64,000 bases of DNA from CAZKTS01 sp964555735 (GCA_964555735.1 CAZKTS010000129.1:1-64000); one strand, 5' to 3'; counted from the stretch's first letter, positions 32,158-41,949 are shown. Numbers and translations are program-made. The notes: generated by a model from the sequence alone, not told the origin.

Positions 32158-33297
32158 GTGACCCAGACCGAGGCTCCGACGCTCGATCGACGCACGAAGC
32201 GCCTCGCCGACGTCGCCGCGACATCGCTTGCCGACCTGCTCGATGATCGCCGGTGGGGCGATGACGGCCGAGCGGAGCTTGCGAGGCGCGCCCAGCACGC
32301 GCTCGGACTGCCGCCGCTGGCGCTCGAGGTGGACGGTGAGAGTGCGACCCTCCACGAAGGTTGCGTCGAGCGGGGCGTGCGTACGGGGGCGCTGCGCATC
32401 GTCCTCGATCCTGCTCAGCTCTCGGAGCTCGTCGCCGGCACGAACACGATGTACGGACTCGTGTTCCAAAGCGGCGTCCAGCTTCCGGACGGCGCGATGG
32501 GAGACCTCCTGGCCTGGGAGCATCCCCTCCGAGCGCTCGTCGACGGTCGGCCCCTCTACGAACCGGGAACGCTCTCGTTCACGCGCGAAGACGGTTCACC
32601 TCTCGACCTGACGCGATCGTTCTCGCCCGAGGATTCCGATGCGGAGATCGCACGGTTCCTCGCCGAGGCTGGGTTCCTCAGGCTGCGCGGGTGGATCGAC
32701 CCGGACGTGTTGGACCCGATCTCGAGCGAGGTCGAGGCTGCAGCGGCTGCGGCAACGCGCGACCAACCGCACCGGTGGTGGGCTCGGTTGGATGACGGCA
32801 CCGAGCGCTGCGTTCGCGTCATGTACGTGCTCGACGTCTCGCCGACGATGGCGCGCGTCGTCGAGGGCGACGCGTACCGACGGCTCCAGATGCTCTTCGA
32901 CGACGGCCATCGGAGGTTTCCGGAACGAGCACAGAGCTCCGAAGCACTGATCAAACCCTTGAACGTGGTGGAAGGCATCACCGAGTTCCCGTGGCACCGC
33001 GACTGCTCGTTCGGCGGTCACGAGTTCCACTGTGCGGGATACGCGGTCGGTCTGCCGTTGAGCGCAACCGATGCTTCGGCCGGCCAGCTGCGCGTCGTCG
33101 CGGGGTCGCACCGGGTCTCGGTGCCGCCGCCGGGAATCGTGGCGGGCTACGAGTCGGATCTGCCGGTCGTCGAGCTGACGACCGAACCGGGTGACCTCAC
33201 GATCCACATCGGCTGCGTCCTGCACGGCACGAGCGCACCGCGCGCCCGGCCCCGCACGGTCGTCTACACGACGTTCTCCTTGCCGGAGCTTGCCTGA
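32158..33297 (+). CDS. Phytanoyl-CoA dioxygenase-family (PhyH) Fe(II)/2-oxoglutarate enzyme
   Basis: 379 residues from a GTG. The jelly-roll core occupies residues about 165-375, with the iron ligands HxD in EFPWHRDCSFGG and a distal His in IGCVLHGTSAPRARPRTVVY, where the Arg would bind 2-oxoglutarate. The N-terminal 150 residues are extra to the usual family length of 250-300 and not recognised. Such enzymes hydroxylate aliphatic or polyketide-like carbons. Its start is 8 bp after the VOC gene and its stop shares a base with the crotonase ATG, so it is an operon member; the substrate is probably the island's target compound. Confidence 0.82.
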   Translation: MTQTEAPTLDRRTKRLADVAATSLADLLDDRRWGDDGRAELARRAQHALGLPPLALEVDGESATLHEGCVERGVRTGALRIVLDPAQLSELVAGTNTMYGLVFQSGVQLPDGAMGDLLAWEHPLRALVDGRPLYEPGTLSFTREDGSPLDLTRSFSPEDSDAEIARFLAEAGFLRLRGWIDPDVLDPISSEVEAAAAAATRDQPHRWWARLDDGTERCVRVMYVLDVSPTMARVVEGDAYRRLQMLFDDGHRRFPERAQSSEALIKPLNVVEGITEFPWHRDCSFGGHEFHCAGYAVGLPLSATDASAGQLRVVAGSHRVSVPPPGIVAGYESDLPVVELTTEPGDLTIHIGCVLHGTSAPRARPRTVVYTTFSLPELA

Positions 33298-34097
33298 TGA
33301 CCGTCACCCGACGGGCGGTCGGCGAGCACGTCGTTGAGCTCACGCTGGATCGCCCGGACCGACTGAACGCCATCTCGTTCGACCTGGTCGGGGATCTCCA
33401 CGACGCGCTCGATGTGGTCGCCGGTGACGCTGACTGTCGTGTGGTGACGCTGACCGGCGCGGGCCGGGCCTTCTGCGCCGGGCTCGACCTGCGCGACTAC
33501 GGCACGCCGCCGGAGCCGGGGGACCATCCCCACGCACCGGTGGGAGTCGGCGGTCAGGAGTTCCTCGCCGACCTGATGGTGCATCTGCGGGAGCTGCCCC
33601 AGATCGTGATCGCGGCGGTGAACGGCCCCGCGTTCGGCGGTGGTCTCTCGCTCGCGTGCGCGGCGGACATCCGGATCGCCGGCGAATCCGCTCGGTTCTG
33701 CTCGGCGTTCATCCGGACCGGGCTCAGCGGGACCGATGCCGGCATCAGCGTGCTGCTGCCACAGGTCATCGGGCCCGGTCCCGCCTTCGAGCTCATCGTC
33801 ACCGGCCGGGAGGTCGACGCGGTTGAAGCCGCGCGTCTCGGGTTGGTCAGCCGTGTGGTCCGGGACGACGAGCTCACGCAGACGACCGCCCAGGTCGCGG
33901 CGTCGATCGCGGCGTACACGTCGTACGGGCTCACGCTGACGAAGGAAGCGTTCTGGCACAACGCGACTCGCGGCGATCTCCGGGCGGGGATCGCGTTGGA
34001 GAACCGCAACCAGCGGCTCGCGAGTGCGTCGCCCGAAGTGCAGGCGTACATGGCGACCTACGCGAGCCGGCACAAGAAAAAGGGTGACGACCGATGA
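33297..34097 (+). CDS. Enoyl-CoA hydratase/isomerase (crotonase family)
   Basis: 266 residues. The oxyanion-hole segments are AFCAGLDLRDYG and NGPAFGGGLSLACAADIRIA. In the active-site helix FIRTGLSGTDAGISVLLPQVIG the first catalytic Glu is missing, while Asp of GTDAG is kept, as in several EchA paralogues, so hydration may not be the reaction. The ATG overlaps the preceding stop by one base and the end overlaps the amidohydrolase (ATGA). A step in side-chain or ring-cleavage product degradation is likely. Confidence 0.87.
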   Translation: MTVTRRAVGEHVVELTLDRPDRLNAISFDLVGDLHDALDVVAGDADCRVVTLTGAGRAFCAGLDLRDYGTPPEPGDHPHAPVGVGGQEFLADLMVHLRELPQIVIAAVNGPAFGGGLSLACAADIRIAGESARFCSAFIRTGLSGTDAGISVLLPQVIGPGPAFELIVTGREVDAVEAARLGLVSRVVRDDELTQTTAQVAASIAAYTSYGLTLTKEAFWHNATRGDLRAGIALENRNQRLASASPEVQAYMATYASRHKKKGDDR

Positions 34098-35272
34098 TCA
34101 TCGACGTCGACTCGCACTGGGAGGTCGAGCAGTACGGCGGGGACTTCCCGCTCGAGCCGTGGCGCGACCAGCTCCCGCCGGACCGCCTCGCGGGCATCGC
34201 GCACGGTGTCGCCGGCGACCTCCTCGCGGCGCTGCCGGCTGACCGGCGCCCGTCGCCCGCCGAGCTCTTCCCGGGTTTGCTGCAGATCGCGGATCAGACC
34301 GGCGGACCAGCCGTCCTCCATCCCGTCCACGAGTCGTCGGCGCGGGAGCGCACGGAGTGGATGGACTCGGTCGGCATCGATCACTGCCTGGTGAACCCGG
34401 GCGCGTGGTGGCAGATGCTCGAATACCTCGGCGACGACCGAGCAGCGGGCGCGAGACGGTGCAACGACTTCCTCACCGAGCAGCTCGCCGATCAGGCCGA
34501 TCGGCTCCATGCGGTCGCCGTGCTCGACCTCAGCGATCCCGCCGTCGCGGTCGCCGAGCTCGAGCACGCGCGCAGCCGCGGTGCTCGAGCGTTCTTCCTC
34601 TACACGGTCAAGGGCAGGCCCCCGACGAGGGTCTCGCCCGGCCATCCGAGCTGGGATCCGGTGTGGGAAGCAGCGACGCGCCTCGGGATGCTGGCGGTGA
34701 TCCACGTCGGGAACACCGCGACCGACTTCGACGGCTGGGCCGACATCGGCTGGGACGAGGAGTCAGGCGCGGGAGTCTCCGGCATCGTCCGCCTCGCGAA
34801 CACCCAGCGGTGGCACGCCGCGCAGAACCTCCTCTCCGCGCTGCTCTACGGTGGCGTGTTCGCACGACACCCGTCGCTCACGGTCCTGCTTGCCGAGCTG
34901 CGCATCAACTGGGTGCCACCCTTCCTCGACACGCTCGCGGCGCAGTCGGAGCCGTCGTTCATCCTCGGCGACTGGCCGTGGGCGACCTCCGGTGCCGACA
35001 TGTTGCGGGACAACGTGCGCGTCACGCCCCTTCCGGGCTTCGGCGACCTGCGCCCACTCGACTACGTGCGCGAGGCGCCCGAGACCTTCGTCTTCTCATC
35101 GGACTATCCGCACCACGAGGGCAACGCCGATCCCATCGCCCTGTACGGCCCCGAGCTGGACGAGCTCGACGTGACGCTGCGCAACGCCTTCCTCGGCGCC
35201 AACATCGCCGGCTGCTTCGAGCGCATGGGCGACCCGCTGGCCTCTGTCCTCGGGGAGGCGCAAGGAATATAA
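34094..35272 (+). CDS. Amidohydrolase_2 family metal-dependent hydrolase/decarboxylase, paralogue 1
   Basis: 392 residues. The TIM-barrel opening IIDVDSHWE has the first metal His, VIHVGN the strand-5 His, and FSSDYPHHEG the late Asp, as in the ACMSD/LigW-like amidohydrolase-2 group. That group decarboxylates or hydrolyses aromatic and cyclic acids. Its ATG overlaps the crotonase stop (ATGA). A second, related gene lies 51 bp downstream but has its own regulatory site, so the two may act on successive or alternative substrates. Confidence 0.85.
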   Translation: MIIDVDSHWEVEQYGGDFPLEPWRDQLPPDRLAGIAHGVAGDLLAALPADRRPSPAELFPGLLQIADQTGGPAVLHPVHESSARERTEWMDSVGIDHCLVNPGAWWQMLEYLGDDRAAGARRCNDFLTEQLADQADRLHAVAVLDLSDPAVAVAELEHARSRGARAFFLYTVKGRPPTRVSPGHPSWDPVWEAATRLGMLAVIHVGNTATDFDGWADIGWDEESGAGVSGIVRLANTQRWHAAQNLLSALLYGGVFARHPSLTVLLAELRINWVPPFLDTLAAQSEPSFILGDWPWATSGADMLRDNVRVTPLPGFGDLRPLDYVREAPETFVFSSDYPHHEGNADPIALYGPELDELDVTLRNAFLGANIAGCFERMGDPLASVLGEAQGI

Positions 35273-35282
35273 TGATGTTACG
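35268..35282 (+). promoter_or_regulatory. 15-bp inverted repeat (site 2)
   Basis: TATAAT-GAT-GTTACG spans the end of the first amidohydrolase gene and lies 42 bp before the second. It fits the five-site pattern nRTAAY-N3-GNTAYn. TATAAT itself could serve as -10, giving the second amidohydrolase a promoter of its own. Confidence 0.45.
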
Positions 35283-35323
35283 AAACAGCGGCCCGACCTG
35301 ACGCGGCCGCTCGAGGAGGCACC

Positions 35324-36514
35324 GTGCCGATCATCGATGTCGACGCCCACTTCGAGCCTGCCGACGACTGGCTGGACGAGTTCCCGTCGCTGCGGGACCG
35401 CCTGCCGGCGCGCTTCCCGACCGACGATCCCCGCTTCACGCTGCGGTCGCCCGAGATGTTCGCCTACTTCGTCAGTGATGACCTGCTGCGCGGCGTCCCG
35501 CGTGAGCAGCGCATGCCGATCGACCGCATCGTCACCGCGGGGATGCGTGAGCTCTACGACCCGAACCGTGGCCCCGAGACCGGCTACCCGGGCTCCGATC
35601 AGCACCTGCCGATGCTCGACATCGATGCTCGCCTTCGGTGGCTCGACGATCAAGGGATCGACGTGCAGAACGTCATCAGCGGCACGGGGTACACGCTGGC
35701 GCGATCGATCGCCGACCCCGCACTCGGGATGGAGACGTTGACCGCGGTCAACACGTGGATGAGCGAGCGCGCTGCAGCGGCCGGCGGTCGCCTCATGGTC
35801 GCAGCGAACCTGCGGTTCGAGGACCTGGACTGGGCCATCGAGGAGCTCACCCGCATGCGCGCGAGCGGCAGCCGCACGTTCCTCTTCCCATCGGAGCCCA
35901 CGGGTGACACGCCGCCGAACCATCCCGACTACGACCGCTTCTGGTCGGCCGTCACCGACCTGGGCATGGTCCCGATCGTGCACGTCGGCCTCAGCCCCGC
36001 GATCTACCACCCCGCCTGGGCGAACACCGACAACGCTTCGATCATCCGTGCGATCTCCGTCCTGCAACCCGCGCAGCAGGCGCAGGTGTTCCTCAACGCG
36101 ATGGTGCTCGGCGGCGTCTTCGAACGACACCCGAACCTCACCATCGTGTTCGCCGAGCACGGCATCGACTGGATCACCGCGACGACGTTCCGCATGGACG
36201 TGCTCGCCTCTCCGGGCGTGAGCACGCTGGTGATCCCCGACTACGCGCTGCCGCTGACACCCGTGGAGTACGTCCAGCGCAACGTCCGGGTCACGCCCCT
36301 CCCGGTCGCCCATGAGTCGCCGGTCGAGACGTTCGAGTATCTCCCGACCGTCCCGATCTTCTCCTCCGACTATCCGCACTTCGAGGGCAGCGGTGATCCG
36401 ATCGGCCACTACGCGAAGGAGCTGGCGCCATTGGGCGACGACGTGTTGGCGTCGTTCGAAGGCGAGAACCTCGCTGGATGCTTCGCCCGGATGGGTGACC
36501 CGATCGCCGCCTGA
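35324..36514 (+). CDS. Amidohydrolase_2 family metal-dependent hydrolase/decarboxylase, paralogue 2
   Basis: 396 residues from a GTG with GAGGAGG upstream. It repeats the motifs of its neighbour: IIDVDAHFEP, IVHVGLSP, a GGVFERHPNLTIVFAEHGIDW strand and FSSDYPHFEG. It differs by a longer N-terminal insert (residues 15-95) with many Arg and Asp. Shared late sequence suggests an old duplication. The gene ends in a strong hairpin at 36521 that separates it from the convergent rhamnose operon. Confidence 0.85.
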   Translation: MPIIDVDAHFEPADDWLDEFPSLRDRLPARFPTDDPRFTLRSPEMFAYFVSDDLLRGVPREQRMPIDRIVTAGMRELYDPNRGPETGYPGSDQHLPMLDIDARLRWLDDQGIDVQNVISGTGYTLARSIADPALGMETLTAVNTWMSERAAAAGGRLMVAANLRFEDLDWAIEELTRMRASGSRTFLFPSEPTGDTPPNHPDYDRFWSAVTDLGMVPIVHVGLSPAIYHPAWANTDNASIIRAISVLQPAQQAQVFLNAMVLGGVFERHPNLTIVFAEHGIDWITATTFRMDVLASPGVSTLVIPDYALPLTPVEYVQRNVRVTPLPVAHESPVETFEYLPTVPIFSSDYPHFEGSGDPIGHYAKELAPLGDDVLASFEGENLAGCFARMGDPIAA

Positions 36515-36520
36515 CAGTCA

Positions 36521-36542
36521 CGCGCCGCCTGGCGGCGGCGCG
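36521..36542. terminator. GC-rich hairpin between convergent operons
   Basis: A perfect 9-bp stem, CGCGCCGCC with GGCGGCGCG, closes a TGGC loop. It lies 7 bp after the amidohydrolase stop and 7 bp before the regulator stop. There is no T-tract, but such hairpins often end transcripts in high-GC bacteria; it could work in both directions. Confidence 0.6.
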
Positions 36543-36548
36543 CTGTGC

Positions 36549-37295
36549 TCAGAGGATCTCGCAGGACTCCCGATAGGGGTCGAGGCGGGTATCGCTCGGG
36601 TTGAGCTCGGTCACCAAGACGTCGATCGCTGCGAGCTCGAACGTCCGTGCCGGTGCGCGGCTGCCCAGCTTCGACGAATCCACCGCGAGGACGACCCGCG
36701 TGGCCGATGCGGCGAACGCGATCTTCACCTCGGCCTCGGCGAGCGATGCCTCACTGGACCCGAACGTCGGGTCGATCGCGGCGGCGCTGACGAAGAGCGT
36801 GCTGACCAAGATCTCCCGGGCAGCTCGGACCGCGAGGGGCCCGACAAGGCTTCCGGTTCGGCGGTCGAGCTCACCCCCGGTGAGGAGCGCGGTGACACCC
36901 GAGCGTTCGTGGAGCACCTTGAACGTCTCTGGGCCATTGGTGACGACGGTCAGGTCGTGCGCCCGTTCCAGGCGAGTCGCGAGCCGTTGCAGCGTCGACG
37001 AGGCGTCGATGCCGACCGCGCCGCTGGCCGGCACCATCTGGTCGAGCTTTTGCCCGATCGCCGACTTGGCTCGAGCGTGCTCGCGCGATCGCGTGCCGAA
37101 CTCCTGCGGCGCGATCGCGACGGCGCCGCCGCGCACGCGTCGGGCGACTCCCTCGTCGGACAAGAGCTCCAGGTCCCGACGGATGGTCATCTCGCTCACT
37201 CGCAGGTCCCGCGCGAGCTCGCCGATGCGGACGTGCCCGTCCCGCTCCAGCGAGGCCCGGATCAGGTCGAGACGATCGAGTGCGTCGACGTTCAT
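36549..37295 (-). CDS. DeoR/GlpR-family regulator of rhamnose genes
   Basis: 248 residues. A winged-helix N-terminus (IGELARDLRVSEMTIRRDLELLSDEG) is followed by the DeoR sugar-phosphate sensor domain with GIDASSTLQRLA and VVTNGPETF. DeoR regulators are repressors released by a phosphorylated sugar, here probably L-rhamnulose 1-phosphate. The ATG overlaps the kinase stop (ATGA), so it is last in the rhamnose operon and autoregulated through it. The 27-bp inverted repeat at 41950, upstream of the operon, is the likely operator. Confidence 0.87.
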   Translation of the reverse strand: MNVDALDRLDLIRASLERDGHVRIGELARDLRVSEMTIRRDLELLSDEGVARRVRGGAVAIAPQEFGTRSREHARAKSAIGQKLDQMVPASGAVGIDASSTLQRLATRLERAHDLTVVTNGPETFKVLHERSGVTALLTGGELDRRTGSLVGPLAVRAAREILVSTLFVSAAAIDPTFGSSEASLAEAEVKIAFAASATRVVLAVDSSKLGSRAPARTFELAAIDVLVTELNPSDTRLDPYRESCEIL

Positions 37296-38620
37296 CGAGG
37301 TACGAGGTCGCTCGTGCCCGCGGCTCGCGCCTCGTCGAGCGACCGGTAGACGCCGAGGGCTACACCTTGGGTGAGGGCGTTCCCGAGCGCGCTCGCTTCG
37401 AGCGGTCCGAGCCGCACCGGGAGTCCGCTTCGCTCGAGGAGGCGTTGGGTGAACAGGCCCGGGCGCGCGCCGCCGCCGAAGACGCGGATGCCTGATGCTG
37501 GCTCGAGCTCCGTGACGAGGCGCGCGGTGGTGTCGACCATGGACTCGACGATGGCACGTGTGACCACTGCCGGCGCGGCATCCGCGGGAAGGCCGGCTGC
37601 CGCGCGGATCTCGGCCGCCATGTCCGCCGGCGCGAGGAACCGGTCGTCGGTCGTGTCGAACGGCTGCCCCGCGGAACGGACCGACGCGGCCGCGGCGAGG
37701 AGCTCAGGGACGCCGGTACCGCCCCACGCGCGACGGCATTCGTCGAGCAGCCACCATCCCGCGGTGTTGCGCAGGAAACGGACCGCGCCGAAGGTGCCCT
37801 GCTCGTTCGCGAACCCAGAACGTCGGGCAGCTTCGGTTGTGTCCCACGCCGACTGCTCGCGGCCGACGAGCATCCACGTGCCTGTCGACAGGAAGACCTC
37901 GCCGGACGCACCGCCCGCGACGACGGCCGACGCGGTGTCATGGCCGCCGACGAGGCGGACCGGCGTCCCGCCGAACTCGATCGCCCGCCCGACCAGGGTG
38001 CCTGGCTCCTGGATGTCGGGCAGCAGCTCGGCGTCGAGACCGATCGCATCGCAGAGCTCGGCCGACCAGCCCCCGCTCCGGAGGTCGAAGAGCGACGTCG
38101 TCCCTGCGGAGGTGCGCTCGGCCACGACGGCGCCGGTCAGCTCGTGGGCGAGGAGCTCGGGCAGCATCAACACGTGGCGGGCGAGGGCCATCTCGGTCTC
38201 GTCGTGCGCGGCGAGCTGGAACAGCGTGTTGATCGGCGAGAGCTGCAGTCCGCTGATCTCGAACAGTCGACGCTCGCCGATCCGCTCCGCCACGGTCCGG
38301 TAGCCCGACGTCCGCGCGTCGCGGTACGACCACGGTGACGCGACGAGCTCGCCCGCCGCGTCGAGCAGTCCGTAGTCGACGCCCCACGTGTCGATCCCGA
38401 TGGACTCGACGGGCCCGTGCTCGAGCGCGGCCGCGATGCCGTCGCGCATCACCGTGACCAGGCGGGGCCAGTCCCAGCGCAGGCCGCCGTGGGCATCCCG
38501 CACCGGATGGTGCTCGGCGCGGGTGACAACGCGGAGGGCGACGTGGTCGGCGTCGAGCTCGGCACGGCAGATCCGTACGGACGCCGCACCGAAATCCACC
38601 GCGACGACGGGCGTCGTCAT
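37292..38620 (-). CDS. rhaB: L-rhamnulokinase
   Basis: 442 residues of FGGY-kinase type. The first phosphate loop is VAVDFGAASVRICRA, the sugar-site segment GIDTWGVDYGLLD matches rhamnulokinases, and GGHDTASAV plus FLSTGTWMLVG form the central ATPase motifs. The late GGGARPGLFTQRL adenosine loop is present. It phosphorylates L-rhamnulose to L-rhamnulose 1-phosphate in the cytosol. It starts 4 bp after the isomerase stop and overlaps the regulator, in the order aldolase-isomerase-kinase-regulator. Confidence 0.93.
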   Translation of the reverse strand: MTTPVVAVDFGAASVRICRAELDADHVALRVVTRAEHHPVRDAHGGLRWDWPRLVTVMRDGIAAALEHGPVESIGIDTWGVDYGLLDAAGELVASPWSYRDARTSGYRTVAERIGERRLFEISGLQLSPINTLFQLAAHDETEMALARHVLMLPELLAHELTGAVVAERTSAGTTSLFDLRSGGWSAELCDAIGLDAELLPDIQEPGTLVGRAIEFGGTPVRLVGGHDTASAVVAGGASGEVFLSTGTWMLVGREQSAWDTTEAARRSGFANEQGTFGAVRFLRNTAGWWLLDECRRAWGGTGVPELLAAAASVRSAGQPFDTTDDRFLAPADMAAEIRAAAGLPADAAPAVVTRAIVESMVDTTARLVTELEPASGIRVFGGGARPGLFTQRLLERSGLPVRLGPLEASALGNALTQGVALGVYRSLDEARAAGTSDLVPR

Positions 38621-38624
38621 GGGT

Positions 38625-39917
38625 CTAGAGGCCGGTCGCCAGGGCGTCGCTGCCGCGAGCGTCGATCGCGTCCCGCCGGTAGCCGCTCGCGCGGAACGTC
38701 GCGAGCGGGTGCAGCGCGGCGCCGTTGCGCCGGCGAGCCTCCGCGACGAGCGGTCGCACGTCGAAGCGGAACGCGTCGGCGAGCAGCTCTGCAGCCATGG
38801 CCGGGTCCGTCGCGTCCTGGTAGTCGCGCAGTCGGGCGCGATCGACCAGGAGTGCTTGCGCGAGCGTGACCTGGATCTGGTCGGTGGCCTGGATCAGGTC
38901 CTCGATCGGGTCCTTGAGGTTGTGAGAGGCGTCGATCATGTAGCTCAGCGCGGGCAGGGCACCGCCGCCGACCTCGACGAGCTCGAGGAGGATCAGGAAG
39001 AACTGGTACGGGTTGATCGAGCCGACGGTGAGGTCGTCGTCGCCGTACTTCGAGTCGTTGAAGTGGAATCCGCCGAGGCGTCCGGTCATCGCGAGTCGGC
39101 TCACGACCTGCTCGATGTTGGTGCCGGGCAGGTGGTGACCCAGGTCGACGAGGCACTTCGCGCGTGGTCCCGCGTGCTGCGCGAGCAGCAGCGAGGTTCC
39201 CCAGTCGGGGTTCACGCTCGCGTAGAACGCGGGCTCGTAGGGCTTGTGCTCGGTGAACATCTCCCAGTCATGGGGGAGCGCGTCGTGGAGCTCGTGGAGG
39301 CACTCGGCGACCCGTTCGAACTGGTCCCGGAAGCTCGCCTGGCCGGGGTGGTTCATGCCGTCGCCGAGCCACACGGTGAGCGCACGGGAGCCGAGGGCGA
39401 CACCGAGCTCGATGACCTGACGGTTGTGCTCGACGGCTCGCTTGCGCACATCGGGGTCCGGGTGGGCAAAGGAACCGAACTTGTACGAGATCTCCCCGTC
39501 GGCGGTGGTGGACGGGTTGTCCTGGAAGGTGTTGGAGTTCATCGCGTCGAAGCCGATGCCCGCCGCCAGCGCGTACTCGCGAAGCGCCGCAGGATCGGAC
39601 GGGTCGTCCCAGGGCACGTGCAGGCTGACCGTGCGGTTCGCGCCCGTGACCGCATTGAGCGCGGCGACGTCGTCGATCTTCTCCTCGGTCGTCCTCGGCT
39701 CACCGCCGCCCGGGAAGCGACCGAAGCGGGTGCCACCGGTGCCGACGGCCCAGGAGGGAGCAGCCACCGAGAACTCCGCGACCCCGTCGATCACCTGCTC
39801 GGCGTCGACCGTGGTCGCCGCCAGGCGCTCGCGTGCCTGCGCGAGGGCGAGCTCGTGCGCGGGCAGCGCCTCCGCTTCGATCGCGGCGATGGCGTCGGGT
39901 CGGATGCTCGGTGTCAT
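38625..39917 (-). CDS. rhaI: L-rhamnose isomerase (RhaI type)
   Basis: 430 residues. The sequence GGTRFGRFPGGGEPRTTEEKI, VSLHVPWDD, MFTEHKPYEP with metal-ligand Glu, CLVDLGHHLPGTN and GGFHFNDSKYGDDDL fits the Pseudomonas stutzeri-type isomerase that is distinct from E. coli RhaA. It converts L-rhamnose to L-rhamnulose using Mn2+ or similar ions. The ATG overlaps the aldolase stop (ATGA), ensuring balanced synthesis with the next pathway step. Confidence 0.93.
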   Translation of the reverse strand: MTPSIRPDAIAAIEAEALPAHELALAQARERLAATTVDAEQVIDGVAEFSVAAPSWAVGTGGTRFGRFPGGGEPRTTEEKIDDVAALNAVTGANRTVSLHVPWDDPSDPAALREYALAAGIGFDAMNSNTFQDNPSTTADGEISYKFGSFAHPDPDVRKRAVEHNRQVIELGVALGSRALTVWLGDGMNHPGQASFRDQFERVAECLHELHDALPHDWEMFTEHKPYEPAFYASVNPDWGTSLLLAQHAGPRAKCLVDLGHHLPGTNIEQVVSRLAMTGRLGGFHFNDSKYGDDDLTVGSINPYQFFLILLELVEVGGGALPALSYMIDASHNLKDPIEDLIQATDQIQVTLAQALLVDRARLRDYQDATDPAMAAELLADAFRFDVRPLVAEARRRNGAALHPLATFRASGYRRDAIDARGSDALATGL

Positions 39918-41941
39918 CGGAGGAAGGCCTGGGCCACACCACCATCCACCGGGATGATGGTGCCGGTCGTGCGGGCAAGGGAGCCATCGACGAGCGCGAG
40001 CACCGCGCTGGCGACGTGTTCGGGGAGCACCTCGAGCCCCAGGAGCGTGCGGGACGCGTAGAAGCCGCCGAGGTCGTCGGGTTCGACCCCGTGCGCGCTC
40101 GCCCGCTGCTCGAGCCAGTCGCCCGAGAAGATCCCGGACCCGCGGATGACCGCGTCGGGGTTCACGCCGTTGACCCGGATCCCGCGCGGACCGAGCTCAG
40201 CCGCGAGGAGGCGAACCTGATGGGCCTGATCTGCCTTCGCTGCTCCGTACGCGATGTTGTCGGGACCGGCCGCCACCGCGTTCTTCGACACGATGTACAC
40301 GATGTCACCGGGGAGGCCGGCTCGCGCGATGAGGTCGGCACCGGCTCGACTCACCAGGAACGAGCCGCGGGCGAGCACGTCGTGGAGCCGGTCCCACGAC
40401 GCGACGGTCGTGTCGGCCAACGGCGCCGAGTCCGCGAACCCTGCGTTGTTGACCACGATGTCGACACCGCCGAACCGAAGCGCCGTCGCCCGGAACGCGG
40501 CGGCGACGCTTGCCTCGTCGCTCACGTCGACCGCGACCGCCATGGTTCGGTCCGTGCCGAGGTCTGCGGCCACCTTCTCGGCCCGCTCGACGTCGATGTC
40601 GGCGACGACGGTGCACGCTCCCGCGACGGTGCACGCGGTCGCGATCGCCCGACCGATGCCCGAGCCGGCACCGGTGACGAACGCGACGTGTCCCCGGAGC
40701 GGCGGCGCCGGTGGTCGCATGCGAAGCTTGCGTTCTTCGAGCTCCCAGTACTCGATGCGGAACGCTTCCTGTTCCGCGATCGGGTCGTAGTGTGCGATGG
40801 ACTCGGCGCCGCGCATCACGTTGATCGCGTTGATGTAGAACTCGCCGGCGACTCGCGCGGTGTGTGCGTCGTCACCGAAGCTCCACATGCCGACGCCGGG
40901 AACGAGCACGATCGCCGGATCGGCGCTCCGGATCGCGGGGGAGTCTGCTCCTGCGTGGCGGTCGTAGTACGCGCGGTAGGCGTCGCGGTAGGTCTGGTGC
41001 TCCGCGCGCAGCGCGGCGATCTTCTCGTCGACGGGTGCGGCTGCGGGGACGTCGACGACGAGCGGCCGGATCTTGGTGCGCAGGAAGTGGTCGGGACACG
41101 AGGTGCCGAGCCCGGCGAGGCGCCGCATCTGCTCGCGGGCGAGGAAGTCCAGCACGACGGGCGCGTCCGAGTAGTGGGCGGCGACGAGGCGGTCGGTGCT
41201 GGCGAGACCTCGGATGACCGGAGCGAGTGCGGCAGCCTGCTCGTGACGCTCGTCGTCGGCCAACGGCGCGGCAGAAGGGATGACCGGGCCGAACGGCTCG
41301 GCTCGTCCGTGCTCGGCGAGGAAGTCGTCCGCGCGGGCGACCAGGGCCATGGAGGTCGCCTCGCAGGCCTCGCTCGTCGCACCCCAGCAGATGAGCCCGT
41401 GACCCTGGAGCACCGCGCCGATGAGATGGGGGTGCTCATGGTGGAGATCCCGCAGCGCGACCGCGAGCTCGAAGCCCGGTCGCTGCCAGGGGAGCCAGCC
41501 CACGTCGTCGCCGAAGCACGCCGCGACCACCGACCGGCTGGTGTCGGCGGCGGCCAGGGCGATGACGCTGTCGGGGTGGAGGTGGTCGACGTGGGCGGCG
41601 TCGATCAACGCGTGCAGCGGCGTGTCGATGGACGGGACCGCCCCGCCGGCTCCGAACCGGCAGTGCTCGTAGAGGGGCACGAGCTCGTCTTCCGAGCACT
41701 CGCCGAGGCGCTGCTCCAGCGCGCGGACCCGGTCGAGCGCCAGGAGCGCGAGCCCGGACTCCGTGAGCGTGGCGAGGTCGCCGCCCGAGCCCTTGACCAC
41801 CAGCACCGAGACCGGGGCACCGGTGACCGGGTCGTCGACCGTGACCTTCGCGGAGGTGTTCCCGCCCCCGAAGTTCGTGATCCGCCGATCGGCCCCGAGC
41901 CGGTGCGAGCGCTCGAGCAGGCGTTGGACATCGGGACTCAT
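39914..41941 (-). CDS. rhaEW: Bifunctional L-rhamnulose-1-phosphate aldolase/L-lactaldehyde dehydrogenase
   Basis: 675 residues from ATG 41941; a GTG nine bases upstream lies within the operator. Residues 1-400 are a class II aldolase with GGGNTSAKV, VVKGSGGDL and the HPDSV/GHGLICW His ligands. Residues 425-675 are a short-chain dehydrogenase with FVTGAGSGIGRAIA and the YGAAK catalytic pair. The fusion (RhaE-RhaW, YuxG-like) splits rhamnulose 1-phosphate into DHAP and L-lactaldehyde and oxidises the latter to L-lactate. It is first gene of the operon. The FMN dehydrogenase at 57610 could take L-lactate on to pyruvate. Confidence 0.9.
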   Translation of the reverse strand: MSPDVQRLLERSHRLGADRRITNFGGGNTSAKVTVDDPVTGAPVSVLVVKGSGGDLATLTESGLALLALDRVRALEQRLGECSEDELVPLYEHCRFGAGGAVPSIDTPLHALIDAAHVDHLHPDSVIALAAADTSRSVVAACFGDDVGWLPWQRPGFELAVALRDLHHEHPHLIGAVLQGHGLICWGATSEACEATSMALVARADDFLAEHGRAEPFGPVIPSAAPLADDERHEQAAALAPVIRGLASTDRLVAAHYSDAPVVLDFLAREQMRRLAGLGTSCPDHFLRTKIRPLVVDVPAAAPVDEKIAALRAEHQTYRDAYRAYYDRHAGADSPAIRSADPAIVLVPGVGMWSFGDDAHTARVAGEFYINAINVMRGAESIAHYDPIAEQEAFRIEYWELEERKLRMRPPAPPLRGHVAFVTGAGSGIGRAIATACTVAGACTVVADIDVERAEKVAADLGTDRTMAVAVDVSDEASVAAAFRATALRFGGVDIVVNNAGFADSAPLADTTVASWDRLHDVLARGSFLVSRAGADLIARAGLPGDIVYIVSKNAVAAGPDNIAYGAAKADQAHQVRLLAAELGPRGIRVNGVNPDAVIRGSGIFSGDWLEQRASAHGVEPDDLGGFYASRTLLGLEVLPEHVASAVLALVDGSLARTTGTIIPVDGGVAQAFLR

Positions 41942-41949
41942 GTGCTTCA